DNA from: Acidocella sp.
GTDB taxonomy: Bacteria > Pseudomonadota > Alphaproteobacteria > Acetobacterales > Acetobacteraceae
Direction: 5' to 3'
DNA: 64,000 nucleotides
NCBI GenBank assembly: GCA_031291755.1
Contig: JARLIK010000001.1
Coordinates: forward strand, 78,092-142,091
Below are positions 34,447 to 43,689 of the stretch, one piece after another (position 1 is the first letter of the stretch; each line of letters begins with the position of its first letter). The notes below the pieces were generated by a model. That model saw nothing but the letters and a program-made list of their open reading frames with translations. It did no database searches and had not been told where the DNA came from. Made by a program: the position numbers and the translations under genes.

Positions 34447-36327
34447 CTACTGGCAGGCCAGGCATTCCTCGTAATCGGCTGAGGCGGCAAGAGGCCGGGG
34501 GGCGGCGCCGTCGTTGACGGGCGTGATGCCGGTAAATTCGTCAGGGCGGACGGCTTTTTCTGAGACCGTATCGGCGCGCTGGATCGAGAGCGAGCGGCAA
34601 TAATACAGCGATTTCACGCCCTTCTTCCAGGCCTGATAATGGATTTGGTGCAAATCGCGCTTATTCACATTGGCCGGCACGAACACGTTGATCGACTGGC
34701 TCTGGCAGATGAACGGGGCGCGGTCAGCGGCGTGTTCGATGATCCAGCGCTGATCGAGTTCAAACGCGGTTTTATAAACATCTTTCTCATGCTGGGTGAG
34801 GAAATCCAGATGCTGGACGCTGCCCTTGGTGGTGGTGATTGAAGACCAGGTGTCCTCATCGTCGCGGCCATATTTTTCCAGCAGCTTTTGCAAGGGCCGG
34901 TTGCGCACCGAGAAGCTGCCGGAGAGGGTTTTTTGCAGGAATACATTGGCCGCAATTGGCTCGATGCCGGGCGAGGTGTTGCCGGTGATAATCGAAATCG
35001 AGGCGGTCGGGGCGATGGCGATTTTATATGAAAAACGCTCGTCGATGCCATAGTCGGCAGCATCCGGGCAAGCGCCGCGTTCAGCGGCCAGCTTCTTAGA
35101 CGCAGCATCAGCACCGGCGCGTATGTGCTTGAACATTTTGGTATTCCACACCTTCGCCATAACGCTTTCGAATGGAATATTCTGGTCCTGCAGGAATGAA
35201 TGGTAACCCATGACGCCCAAGCCCACCGAGCGCTCACGCATTGCGGCGTATTTGGCTTTTTCCATCGAGTCCGGCGCTTTATCGATGAAGTCCTGCAGCA
35301 CGTTATCGAGGAAGCGCATGGCGTCTTCGATGAACTGCTCGTTCTTGTGCCACTCAAACCAGTATTCGAGGTTAAGCGAGGACAGGCAGCACACGGCGGT
35401 GCGTTGTTTGCCGTGCTGGTCCAGCCCGGTCGGCAAGGTGATTTCGGCGCAGAGGTTGGAGGTTTTCACTTCCAGGCCGGCCAGCTTGTGATGCTCGGGG
35501 CGGGCGTTGTTCACATGGTCGGAGAAAATCAGGTACGGCTCGCCGGTTTCAATGCGGGCGGTGAGGATGCGCACCCACAAGGCGCGGGCCGAGATGGTGC
35601 GGACATGAGCGCGGTCCTTCGGCGAGGTCAGCATCCACTCGGAGTCGGTCTCGACGGCGCGCATGAAGGCATCGGAGAGCAGGATGCCGTGGTGCAAATT
35701 CAGCGCCTTGCGGTTAGGGTCACCGCCAGTGGGGCGGCGGATTTCGATGAACTCCTCGATTTCGGGGTGCCAGACCGGCAGATAAACGGCGGCGGAGCCA
35801 CGGCGGAGCGAGCCTTGGCTGATGGCGAGGGTAAGGCTGTCCATCACCCGGATGAACGGCACCACGCCGGAGGTTTTGCCATTCTGGCCGACTTTTTCGC
35901 CAATCGAACGCAAATTGCCCCAATAGGAGCCGATGCCGCCGCCCTTTGAGGCCAGCCAGACATTTTCATTCCAAAGACCGACGATGCCTTCCAGGCTATC
36001 GGAGGTTTCATTCAAAAAGCAGGAGATGGGGAGGCCGCGGTCGGTGCCGCCGTTTGAGAGCACCGGGGTCGAGGGCATGAACCACATTTTGCTCATGTAG
36101 TCATAAATCCGCTGCGCATGAGCGGCGTTGTCGCCGTAGTAGGAGGCGACGCGGGCGAATAAATCCTGATAGCCTTCGCCGGGCAATAAGTAGCGGTCAT
36201 CGAGCGTGGCGCGCCCGAAATCGGTCAACAGCGCATCACGTGACCTGTCAACCTGAACCTGGAAGCGGCCCGGCATCTGGATGGTATCATCCAACATCAC
36301 AGCTTCATTTTTGGACATCATATTCAT
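34447..36327 (-). CDS. nrdA: ribonucleoside-diphosphate reductase, alpha subunit, without ATP-cone
   Basis: The catalytic large subunit, 626 residues, short for class I because the N-terminal ATP-cone is missing: the protein goes almost directly to YLLPGEGYQDLFARVASYYGD. Active-site features include PISCFLNETSDS, SNLCAEITLPT with the central Cys region, and the C-terminal redox pair in EECLACQ. Overall activity control by dATP at a cone is therefore absent in this subunit. The start at 36327 follows GAGG at about 8 bases; a second ATG is two codons in. Confidence 0.96.
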   Translation of the reverse strand: MNMMSKNEAVMLDDTIQMPGRFQVQVDRSRDALLTDFGRATLDDRYLLPGEGYQDLFARVASYYGDNAAHAQRIYDYMSKMWFMPSTPVLSNGGTDRGLPISCFLNETSDSLEGIVGLWNENVWLASKGGGIGSYWGNLRSIGEKVGQNGKTSGVVPFIRVMDSLTLAISQGSLRRGSAAVYLPVWHPEIEEFIEIRRPTGGDPNRKALNLHHGILLSDAFMRAVETDSEWMLTSPKDRAHVRTISARALWVRILTARIETGEPYLIFSDHVNNARPEHHKLAGLEVKTSNLCAEITLPTGLDQHGKQRTAVCCLSSLNLEYWFEWHKNEQFIEDAMRFLDNVLQDFIDKAPDSMEKAKYAAMRERSVGLGVMGYHSFLQDQNIPFESVMAKVWNTKMFKHIRAGADAASKKLAAERGACPDAADYGIDERFSYKIAIAPTASISIITGNTSPGIEPIAANVFLQKTLSGSFSVRNRPLQKLLEKYGRDDEDTWSSITTTKGSVQHLDFLTQHEKDVYKTAFELDQRWIIEHAADRAPFICQSQSINVFVPANVNKRDLHQIHYQAWKKGVKSLYYCRSLSIQRADTVSEKAVRPDEFTGITPVNDGAAPRPLAASADYEECLACQ

Positions 36328-36356
36328 CGCCGACCTCGATTATTCATTGGAGCTAC

Positions 36357-36372
36357 ACACTACATGTTGGGG
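36357..36372 (-). promoter_or_regulatory. possible NrdR box upstream of nrdA
   Basis: ACACTACATGTTGGGG matches 12 of 16 positions of the NrdR box (ACACWATATATWGTGT). NrdR normally needs two boxes about 31-33 bp apart, and no good second copy was found, so support is partial. Confidence 0.3.
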
Positions 36373-36556
36373 AGATTTTATCAATTGAATACCACATCAT
36401 GCTTTAAAATTTTTATTAACTACGATTCCCGCCTCGATTCTTAACGGGCTGTCACTGCAGCGCAACATGAATGTTCATATTACGTTCTTGTGTGCCATGA
36501 CGCAATAACGCCGCATGCCGGCTCGACTCCAGAGAGCGGCGCCAGTCTATAGTGTT

Positions 36557-36570
36557 TTGATCTAACTCAA
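36557..36570 (+). promoter_or_regulatory. Fnr-like dyad upstream of the PAS gene
   Basis: TTGAT-CTAA-CTCAA differs from the Fnr consensus (TTGAT-N4-ATCAA) at one base. Its centre is about 152 bases before the PAS start. Assuming class II geometry no good -10 hexamer follows; TATAGT (36548-36553) lies just upstream. Confidence 0.3.
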
Positions 36571-36715
36571 TGCGCGATTGCCGCGAAGCGCCCTGAACTC
36601 GGGTTAAGTAGAGTCTCGATCAGAATCTCAACATGCTGGATGCCGCGCCGCCTCTGGTTGGTTTGAGCGGGTTCTTTCGCGACGATCTGAAATTTAAGCG
36701 CGAAAGGATTGCTGC

Positions 36716-37228
36716 ATGCTCAAGCCGATGTCGCCCCAGGATGTAACCGGGCCGTACCGCAGCTATGATCTGATGTTGTACGAGGAGGGGTCGCGGCATC
36801 TGTTGGTCACTGACGAAGAGGTACCGTTTCCCGATGGAAGGCTGATCGTCTCGCGCACCGATACCAAGGGGATCATCACCCATTGCAACCAATCGTTCGT
36901 GGAAATGTCCGGTTACAGCAAGGAGGAGCTGACCGGCGCGGCACATTCGATCCTGCGGCACCCGGACATGCCGACGCTGGCCTTCAAGGGCCTGTGGGAT
37001 GATGTTTTAGCCGGCAAAATTTGGCATGGCTATGTGAAGAATTTACGCAAGGATGGCCGGTTTTATTGGGTCTATGCGACGGTGATTCCCAATATCCGGC
37101 AGGGCCAAATGGTGGGTTTCACGTCGGTGCGGCGCAAGCCATCGCGGGAAAAAATTAAATCCTCAATCGCCCTCTACCAGACCCTAAAGGCAGGTGAAGG
37201 TTCAAGCTGGGAAGGGCCAACCCAATGA
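36716..37228 (+). CDS. stand-alone PAS-domain protein, Aer-like
   Basis: A 170-residue protein with one PAS domain (about residues 40-140): TDTKGIITHCNQSFVEMSGYSKEELTGAAHSILRHPDMPTLAFKGLWDDVLAGKIWHGYVKNLRKDGRFYWVYATVIP. This is the Aer-type PAS that binds FAD and senses redox or energy state. The membrane, HAMP and methyl-accepting parts of Aer are absent, so output must go through a partner. Its last 4 bases overlap the putative ATG (37225) of a PhnD-like gene, suggesting they act together. Confidence 0.85.
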   Translation: MLKPMSPQDVTGPYRSYDLMLYEEGSRHLLVTDEEVPFPDGRLIVSRTDTKGIITHCNQSFVEMSGYSKEELTGAAHSILRHPDMPTLAFKGLWDDVLAGKIWHGYVKNLRKDGRFYWVYATVIPNIRQGQMVGFTSVRRKPSREKIKSSIALYQTLKAGEGSSWEGPTQ

Positions 37229-37982
37229 ACGACGGCACGGTTTATCAGATGACGGTCAGCCCGGATTTCAGCCCGCACGGCTGGTGGGTTGGTATGTGTT
37301 CAACACCTGGTTGCAGCGCAGCCTGGAGATGCATTTTCACTGCGAGATGTACAATGATTTCGAGACGCAGCGGACGGCGATCCGGGCCGACAAGGTGGAT
37401 TTGATCTACGCCAACCCGCTGGATGCCACGATGCTGGTGCGCGAGAAGAATTTTACCCCGGTGGCGCGGGCGCAGGGTGTGACGGATGAATGCATCATCG
37501 CGGTGGCGGTAGGCAGCCCGGCGCAGAGCGTGGAAGACCTCAAGCCGCAGACGCGGGTGGCCTATACCAATGATGAGCACATTAATCTGATTGGCATGAT
37601 CATGCTGGAATCAGCTGATCTGGGGAAAGACAACATTGTTCCGGTGGTGGTGGATAATTACATCCTGATCGCCAAGGCATTGATCACCAATACGGCGGAT
37701 ATCGGATTTTTCCCGAAAGATACCTGGAATGAATTTTCCAACGCCATCCGCAAGGAATTGCGCCCGCTGGTGACAAGCCAGATTTCCGATATTCAGCATG
37801 TACTGATTGCCGGACCGCGGTTGGCGGCTTTGGTGCCGAAGCTGCGCGAGCAGTTGCAGAACATGGTGAGCGTGCGCAACGGCGCCTCAGTGCTGGAATC
37901 GCTGGGGTTCCAGGGTTGGGAGGCCTTAACCCAGGAAGATACCGAATTCATGATTGATCTGATTGATACGCTGAAGGCCTGA
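37225..37982 (+). pseudogene. PhnD-like periplasmic-binding-fold protein with a 1-base frameshift
   Basis: The body, from PARLVGWYVFNTWLQRSLEMHF to the end, is a phosphate/phosphonate-binding-protein-like fold (AIRADKVDLIYANPLDATMLVREK, VAYTNDEHINLIG). It is encoded in one frame from about 37275. The natural start (ATG at 37225, MNDGTVYQMTVSPDFSP) lies in another frame. The frames join if one G is restored in GCCCGCACGG near 37271-37280. In the intact reading the text runs SPDFSPARLVGWY. The only in-frame alternative is a GTG at 37194 giving an odd N-terminus. No signal peptide, so this would be a cytosolic sensor-like protein. A sequencing error is the main alternative. Confidence 0.6.
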
Positions 37983-38039
37983 CCCAGCAGGATTGCAGCG
38001 ATGTGAAGCTGGTTGTTTGAGGCCGGCGCCAGGCTTGTT

Positions 38040-39422
38040 ATGCCAGGAGCCATGACCGAGACTCGCATTTACACGCATCAGGAGATTTTGCCGGTTATTC
38101 GCGGGGTCGCGCTGGCGATTTTGCTCTCGGCTCTCGACCAGACCATCGTGGTGCCGGCGGTGCCCAAAATGGCGGTGGATTTGCAGGGCCAGGGGCATCT
38201 CGCCTGGATTGTGGCGGCGTATCTGCTCACCGGCACGGCGGCGACGCCGGTGTTTGGCAAGCTCTCGGATATTTTTGGACGCCGCAAGTTGCTGCAACCG
38301 GCGATTATCGTGTTCGTGCTGGCCTCAATGGGCTGCGCGATCGCGCAAAACCTGCCACAGATGATTTTTATGCGCGCCGTACAGGGGATTGGCGGTGCCG
38401 GGCTGATCACCATCGCCCAGACCGCGATTGCCGATGTGGTGCCGCCGCGTGAGAGGGGGCGCTACCAGATATATATGAGCGGCATGTGGGGCATCGCCAG
38501 CATTGCGGGGCCGATTGCCGGTGGCGCGCTGACGGATTTACTGTCCTGGCGGGCGATTTTTTGGATAAATTTGCCGCTGGGTGTGCTGGCCTATGTGAGC
38601 AGCGGGCGGGCGCTGCGGGTATTGCCGCCGCATGCGCCGGGGCCGGTGAAGATCGATTATCTGGGGGCAGGGCTGCTGATGGCGAGCATCACCGCCTGGC
38701 TGGTGCTGTGCTCCTCAAGCGGGCGGGATTTTGCTTGGACCTCGCCGGTTGCCGGCGGCTTGGCGATGGGTGGCGCGGTGCTGACCGGGTTGGTGATCTG
38801 GCAGGAGCGGCGGGCAGCCATGCCCATGCTGCCGCTGCACATATTCGCCAATAAAATCGTGCTGGGTGGCTTGGCACTGTCGTTTACCAACTCGTTATGC
38901 ACCTTTGGCGGTACGTTTTTACTGCCGCTGTATTTTCAGTATGTGCGGGGCACCAATGCGGCGGCCTCGGGGGCGTTTACCACGCCTTTTCTGCTGGCGT
39001 TTGTGGTGATGTCCTACGCTGGTGGGCATGTGGCCCGATGGCTGGGGCGCACCAAGCCGACCATTTTGGTGGCGCTGAGCTTGTGTCTTGCCGGATTGCT
39101 GTTGCTGGCCAGCATGGGGCGCACGACGAATTTGGGCCTGTGCATTTTTTACATGGTGCTGCTGGGCGGCGGCATCGGGCTGGTGCAGCCCAATATCACC
39201 GTGGCGATTCAGAATGCGGCGGAGCGCCGCGATGTTGGGGTGGCAACCGGCAGCATGTTGCTGTTCCGGGCGATCGGCGGGGCGGCGGGGGCCACATTGG
39301 CCGGCACGATGCTGCTGGCGCAGGGGTTTCATGCGGCCTTTGGAGCCTGCGCGGTGGCGGCGCTGCTGGCGCTGGGGATTGGCGCGGTGATGCGCGATAT
39401 GTCGTTGCGCTCAGTCCATTGA
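38040..39422 (+). CDS. MFS multidrug transporter, DHA2 (14-segment) family
   Basis: A 460-residue efflux protein. The N-terminal SALDQTIVVPAVPKMAVDL is the DHA2 motif D1; motif A is GKLSDIFGRRKLL; motif C is GIASIAGPIAGGALTDLLSWRAIFWINLPLG. About 14 membrane segments are present. Start uncertain: ATG at 38040 is used; ATG at 38052 has AGGAG too close, and TTG at 38013 is weaker. Its last 12 bases overlap the convergent methyltransferase gene. Confidence 0.88.
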   Translation: MPGAMTETRIYTHQEILPVIRGVALAILLSALDQTIVVPAVPKMAVDLQGQGHLAWIVAAYLLTGTAATPVFGKLSDIFGRRKLLQPAIIVFVLASMGCAIAQNLPQMIFMRAVQGIGGAGLITIAQTAIADVVPPRERGRYQIYMSGMWGIASIAGPIAGGALTDLLSWRAIFWINLPLGVLAYVSSGRALRVLPPHAPGPVKIDYLGAGLLMASITAWLVLCSSSGRDFAWTSPVAGGLAMGGAVLTGLVIWQERRAAMPMLPLHIFANKIVLGGLALSFTNSLCTFGGTFLLPLYFQYVRGTNAAASGAFTTPFLLAFVVMSYAGGHVARWLGRTKPTILVALSLCLAGLLLLASMGRTTNLGLCIFYMVLLGGGIGLVQPNITVAIQNAAERRDVGVATGSMLLFRAIGGAAGATLAGTMLLAQGFHAAFGACAVAALLALGIGAVMRDMSLRSVH

Positions 39423-40136
39423 AATTGCCGTGCCGTCACGCAGGATGGCGTTTGCCGCGGTGGTAATGCCGTTTTCGTCATGCAAAATCAGACCAGGCAG
39501 ACATTGATCGGCGGCGCGGCTGCCCCGGCGGGCGGTGAGAATAATCTGCCCTGCCGCCTGACCAGCGCGCGGCCACAGCGGAAATAGTGTGATGGCACCG
39601 TATTTATGGGTTTTCAGGCCAATGATGGCATCGCTCACCGAGGCGGCGGGCAGGATGAGATAAATCCGCCCCCTGGGATGCAGGCAATTTGTCAGCCCAT
39701 TGATCCAGGCGGCCAGCAGGCCCGGCTGGCTGTGGTGCGCCAGGGCGCGCTGCTCATCCGGAGATTTGGTGCTGGCCGGGTTGAACCAGGGCGGGTTGGC
39801 AATGGCGTGCTGGAAAATAGCGCCGAAAGGCGGGCGAGCGGCATCACCTTGGAGGCTAGCCATGCCGTTTAATCCATTGATTTTGAAGTTTTCATTGGCA
39901 AGAGTGACCAGAGTTGGATCAATCTCGATGCCGGTGCCGCTCAAGCCCGGAACGCGGTGGCCCAGGCATAGCAAAGCGGCACCCGCGCCACTGCCGGCTT
40001 CCAGCACCAGCTCTCCCGGTTTGGCGTTGACACTGGCGGCCAGCAGCACCGGCTCGAACCCGCTGCGGTGGCCGGAGGCGAATTGCCGGTAGGTGACCTT
40101 ACCGCCAAGCAGCGTACCCTCGGTGATCTGGCTCAT
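39411..40136 (-). CDS. TrmN6-like tRNA methyltransferase
   Basis: A 241-residue SAM-dependent enzyme with motif I LVLEAGSGAGAALLCL and the adenine-N6 catalytic motif NPPW (AIANPPWFNP). This is the pattern of tRNA1(Val) A37 N6-methyltransferase (YfiC/TrmN6). It begins ITEGTLLGGKVTYRQ, as those proteins do. It overlaps the upstream DUF2007 gene by 4 bases. Confidence 0.85.
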   Translation of the reverse strand: MSQITEGTLLGGKVTYRQFASGHRSGFEPVLLAASVNAKPGELVLEAGSGAGAALLCLGHRVPGLSGTGIEIDPTLVTLANENFKINGLNGMASLQGDAARPPFGAIFQHAIANPPWFNPASTKSPDEQRALAHHSQPGLLAAWINGLTNCLHPRGRIYLILPAASVSDAIIGLKTHKYGAITLFPLWPRAGQAAGQIILTARRGSRAADQCLPGLILHDENGITTAANAILRDGTAISMD

Positions 40137-40339
40137 AACTCCCCTGCCTCTCGCAGCACGCGCCGGGCCTGATCAGCCTGCTGGCTTGGCACCATGATCC
40201 GGCGTTGAATTGCCCCGGCGCTGCCTTCCAGCACCGACATATTCATATCATACAGCACCGGTTGCAGCCCGGCATCGCGCAGTAATGCCATTAAAAAGCT
40301 CAGGCGGACCGGCTCGTTTGACGCAATGACCATTTCCAT
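40133..40339 (-). CDS. DUF2007 small protein
   Basis: A 68-residue protein MEMVIASNEPVRLSFLMALLRDAGL with RIMVPSQQADQARRVLREAGEL, the DUF2007 ferredoxin-like PII-type fold often labelled putative signal transducer. The ATG at 40337-40339 follows GGAGG by seven bases. Its stop overlaps the methyltransferase start. It diverges from the polyprenyl synthase gene. Confidence 0.88.
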   Translation of the reverse strand: MEMVIASNEPVRLSFLMALLRDAGLQPVLYDMNMSVLEGSAGAIQRRIMVPSQQADQARRVLREAGEL

Positions 40340-40421
40340 GTGGCAACCTCCTGCTTGACCCTGTTTCGCCCGGACCGATATGGTGGCAAGAGTGGGATGA
40401 ATAGCAAGCTGGGATGCGGGT

Positions 40422-41423
40422 TTGGACGGTACGACACCTTTGACGATTGATGCACTGACCCGGTTAACCGCGTCACTGGATGCGGATTTGCAGGCCACCA
40501 ACCGGGCGATCGTGGCCCGGATGGATTCGCCGGTGGCCCTGATCCCACAACTGGCGGCACATCTGGTGGCGGCTGGGGGCAAGCGTTTGCGGCCGTTGCT
40601 CACTTTGGCAGCGGCCCGGCTGTGCGGCTACGAGGGCGAACGCCATGTGCAACTGGCGGCCTGCGTGGAGTTTATCCACACCGCGACCCTGTTGCATGAC
40701 GACGTGGTGGATGAGAGCGTGCTGCGGCGCGGGCTGGCCAGTGCCAATGCGGTGTTCGGCAACAAAGCCTCGGTGCTGGTGGGGGATTTCCTGTTTGCCC
40801 GCGCTTTCCAGATGATGGTGGCCGATGGTTCGCTAGAGGTGCTGCGGATTCTCTCGACCGCCGCTGCCACGATTGCCGAAGGTGAAGTGCTGCAACTGAG
40901 CACGCAGAACGACATTGCCACCACCGAGGATAAATATTTCGAGGTCATCCGCGGCAAGACCGCCGCCTTGTTCGCCGCCGCTTGCGAGGTTGGCGCCGTG
41001 CTGGCAAACCGGCCACCGGCAGAGTGTGCTGCTCTGGCAAACTACGGGATGGATCTGGGTATGGCGTTCCAATTGGTGGATGACGCGCTCGATTATAATG
41101 CCAACGTGGCCGAGCTTGGAAAAACCATCGGCGATGATTTCCGCGAGGGTAAATTGACCTATCCGGTACTGGCGGCGATCAGCGCGGGCGGCGCTGATGA
41201 GCAAGCGTTCTGGGCGCGGACGATAGGGGCCGGAGAGCAAACCGAGGCCGATCTGACGGCGGCCCTGGCGCTGATTGCCCGCCATAACGCCATTGAGCGC
41301 ACCATTGATAAGGCGCGTGAATTTGCCGGCGCCGCCAGCCGGGCGCTTGATATTTTTCCCGCATCCACACTGCTCGACAATTTACAGGAGATCGCATTGT
41401 ACACCACCGCCAGGCGCTCCTGA
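40422..41423 (+). CDS. ispB: all-trans polyprenyl diphosphate synthase
   Basis: Makes the ubiquinone side chain from IPP and an allylic starter. The two Asp-rich motifs are LLHDDVVDES and LVDDALDYN; GGKRLRPLL and GDFLFARAF complete the family. 333 residues. The TTG at 40422 is the apparent start, with no strong ribosome site; the beginning (MDGTTPLTIDAL) fits. Chain length (deca or nona) cannot be read. The divergent arrangement with DUF2007 and the methyltransferase is common in Alphaproteobacteria. Confidence 0.92.
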   Translation: MDGTTPLTIDALTRLTASLDADLQATNRAIVARMDSPVALIPQLAAHLVAAGGKRLRPLLTLAAARLCGYEGERHVQLAACVEFIHTATLLHDDVVDESVLRRGLASANAVFGNKASVLVGDFLFARAFQMMVADGSLEVLRILSTAAATIAEGEVLQLSTQNDIATTEDKYFEVIRGKTAALFAAACEVGAVLANRPPAECAALANYGMDLGMAFQLVDDALDYNANVAELGKTIGDDFREGKLTYPVLAAISAGGADEQAFWARTIGAGEQTEADLTAALALIARHNAIERTIDKAREFAGAASRALDIFPASTLLDNLQEIALYTTARRS

Positions 41424-41433
41424 TGTCACCGCA

Positions 41434-42456
41434 ATGAAATCGCAGCTTGGTATATTGCCAGGGGTAATCCTGTGCGCGGTGATCACGGGTCTTGCCACAC
41501 TGCTTGAAATGCTTGAGGCACGGCTGGTGGGCGAGGCGTTTCTAGAGGCGCTGGTGCTGGCGATTTTGCTGGGCGTGATTATCCGCACCGCTTGGCAACC
41601 TGGAGCGATGTGGCGTCCGGGAATTCATTTCAGCGCGAAAACTTTGCTGGAAGTGGCAGTGGTAATGCTCGGCGCCTCGGTCAGCGCCAAAACGGTGGCG
41701 GCTTTGGGCGTACCATTGCTGATCAGCATCGCGGTGGTGGTGGCGGTGGCAATTGTCATTAGCTACACGATTGGACGGTTGCTGAAACTGCCCCGGAAAA
41801 TGGCGCTGCTGGTGGCGTGCGGCAATTCGATCTGCGGTAATTCGGCAATCGCGGCGGTAGCACCTGTCATCGGCGCCGATGGCCATGACATCGCCACTTC
41901 GATTGCCTTTACCGCGGTATTGGGCGTGATCACGGTGCTGGTGTTGCCGCTTTTGGTGCCGCTGCTGCATATGTCGCTGACCCAATATGGCGTGCTGGCG
42001 GGGTTGACCGTTTACGCGGTGCCGCAGGTGCTGGCGGCGACCTTGCCGATCGGTGCGCTCAGCAATCAGATCGGCACGGTGGTCAAGCTGGTGCGGGTGC
42101 TGATGCTGGGGCCGGTGGTACTGATGATCTCACTATTCGCCAGCAAGCTGAACGAACCAGGGACGGTGGTGGTAAAGCGCAAGCTGAAGCTGCAACAAAT
42201 GGTGCCTTGGTTTATCGGCGGGTTTCTCGTCATGCTGCTGTTGCGTTCCGCAGACTTGATCCCGCATCTGGCGCTCAGCCCGATTAAGCATATCGCCTCG
42301 GTGCTTACTACGGTCTCGATGGCTGCACTTGGTTTGGGCGTTGATCTTCGGGCAGTGGCAAAGGCCGGGGTTCGGGTGACCGCGGCGGTGACGATTTCAC
42401 TGATCGTGCTGGGAGTAATCAGCCTCGGGCTGATCAGGCTACTCGCCATCGCCTGA
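41434..42456 (+). CDS. YeiH family (UPF0324) membrane protein, putative sulfate exporter
   Basis: A 340-residue protein with about ten membrane segments. The conserved core LLVACGNSICGNSAIAAVAPVIGA and the earlier KTLLEVAVVMLGASVS identify YeiH/UPF0324. A role in sulfate or sulfite export is suggested for some members; unproven here. ATG at 41434 is used; the open frame continues upstream only inside ispB. It ends one base before the convergent DUF3833 gene. Confidence 0.9.
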   Translation: MKSQLGILPGVILCAVITGLATLLEMLEARLVGEAFLEALVLAILLGVIIRTAWQPGAMWRPGIHFSAKTLLEVAVVMLGASVSAKTVAALGVPLLISIAVVVAVAIVISYTIGRLLKLPRKMALLVACGNSICGNSAIAAVAPVIGADGHDIATSIAFTAVLGVITVLVLPLLVPLLHMSLTQYGVLAGLTVYAVPQVLAATLPIGALSNQIGTVVKLVRVLMLGPVVLMISLFASKLNEPGTVVVKRKLKLQQMVPWFIGGFLVMLLLRSADLIPHLALSPIKHIASVLTTVSMAALGLGVDLRAVAKAGVRVTAAVTISLIVLGVISLGLIRLLAIA

Positions 42457-42457
42457 G

Positions 42458-42997
42458 TTACTGATGCACGAACGCAATCTGCACGTCGCCCAACGTAATT
42501 CCGAGTTTGCTGATGGTGGTGTGGTTGATCACCACGCCCGGGCTTTCGCGGAACATCCAGTCGCTCACCGAGACCTGATGGGTGCTGGAACCAGTATGTA
42601 GCTCGGTGACGTAGGTCATATGAAACGCATTGCCATCCTGTTTGCCGGTAGCAACGCCGATGACATCGCCCGCTGTGCCTTCCCAACTGTTGGGGCCGGT
42701 TTTATGGAAATGCCAAGTACGGCTGGTGGGTTGCCCGTTGGCGCCGCCGACATAAGTAAAATGCTCCTGCAAAATCATGGTGGTACCGTCCCAGCTGCCA
42801 TGGCAATCAACAGTGAACTGGTTTCGCACATTGCCGAAACGGTCGATGAAAATGCCGTAGGCAGTGGAATGGCCAGGAAAATAATCATTCAGCGCCATCG
42901 TGGGGGAGCCGCCAGAAAAATCCTGCGGCTGCATACTGGCACAGGCACTTAAGCTACAAAATGCAAGTGCTGGTAGGGTAAGGTTCAACCAACGCAT
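42458..42997 (-). CDS. DUF3833 lipoprotein
   Basis: A 179-residue protein with a type II signal: MRWLNLTLPALAFCSLSACASM, where LSAC is the lipobox. The mature part AYGIFIDRFGNVRNQFTVDCHGSWDG, then GDVIGVATGKQDGNAFHMTY and SDWMFRESPGVVINHTTISKLGITLGDVQIAF, follows DUF3833. Last gene of the photolyase-cfa operon, 11 bases after the phosphoesterase gene. DUF3833 proteins recur in cyclopropane or furan fatty acid operons. Confidence 0.85.
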   Translation of the reverse strand: MRWLNLTLPALAFCSLSACASMQPQDFSGGSPTMALNDYFPGHSTAYGIFIDRFGNVRNQFTVDCHGSWDGTTMILQEHFTYVGGANGQPTSRTWHFHKTGPNSWEGTAGDVIGVATGKQDGNAFHMTYVTELHTGSSTHQVSVSDWMFRESPGVVINHTTISKLGITLGDVQIAFVHQ

Positions 42998-43008
42998 TTT
43001 AAAAACCC

Positions 43009-43689
43009 TTATGTGTTTTCAACTGGAATATCGATCCAGCTGAGATGACCCCCCTTGCCGGCACCGGTGTCGAGAAACACCGTGGTGCCGCCTTGCGCGC
43101 CACGCTTGATGTAGGGCCGGTCGTCCAGACTGCGACGGTCGTGGCCGCAATACACAATCACATCTGCGGGAACGTGGTGCACCCAGCCAATCAGACGTTC
43201 CGGCCGGCCAGCGCCGGTGACCCGGCCGGTGGTCTGGCCGTAGAGGGCGCGGGCGAGCAGCGGGTCAGGGCGGGCTTCGGGAAAGTTTGGCGGCGGTGTT
43301 TCCAGCATGGCGGGGTGAAAGCCGCCATGGACGAAAAACCGATTTTTGTGTTTCAGCCAGGCTGGCGCCTGCATGATTTCAGATTGCGCCCGCGCCGCCT
43401 GGGTTGGTGACAACGCCTCTAAGGTGCGATGCAGGCTGGGGGACTTGGTGATGAAATCGCCGCGTAAAGCGCGGGCGAGCTTGAAATCATGGTTGCCGAG
43501 CAGAAACAAACCGCGTTTTTCATCCAACAGGCGGAACATGATGTCGAGCGTGCCGGGCGTGTCGGGGCCGTCATCAACCAAGTCACCCAGTTGAATGACG
43601 AATAAATCGGTATCGGCGGCGATGGCGAAAGCTTTGGTATCGCCGTGAACATCGCCGATAATACGCAAGCCACGGCCTTCTGGGATCAT
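43009..43689 (-). CDS. metallophosphoesterase
   Basis: A 226-residue calcineurin-like phosphoesterase. Metal ligands are in GDVHGD, GDLVDDG, GNHD, VHGGF and YCGHDRRS. It resembles bacterial PPP-type serine/threonine phosphatases or diadenosine tetraphosphatases; no clear specificity. It overlaps the upstream MFS gene by 4 bases. Confidence 0.9.
   Translation of the reverse strand: MIPEGRGLRIIGDVHGDTKAFAIAADTDLFVIQLGDLVDDGPDTPGTLDIMFRLLDEKRGLFLLGNHDFKLARALRGDFITKSPSLHRTLEALSPTQAARAQSEIMQAPAWLKHKNRFFVHGGFHPAMLETPPPNFPEARPDPLLARALYGQTTGRVTGAGRPERLIGWVHHVPADVIVYCGHDRRSLDDRPYIKRGAQGGTTVFLDTGAGKGGHLSWIDIPVENT

Larger units (their letters stand above)
36328..36715. other. 388-base intergenic region between nrdA and the PAS gene
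   Basis: The longest stretch without a gene. It must carry the divergent promoters of nrdA (leftward) and the PAS gene (rightward). I see a partial NrdR-type box at 36357-36372 and an Fnr-like dyad at 36557-36570, described separately. No RNA gene, repeat or small conserved frame is evident. Confidence 0.7.
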
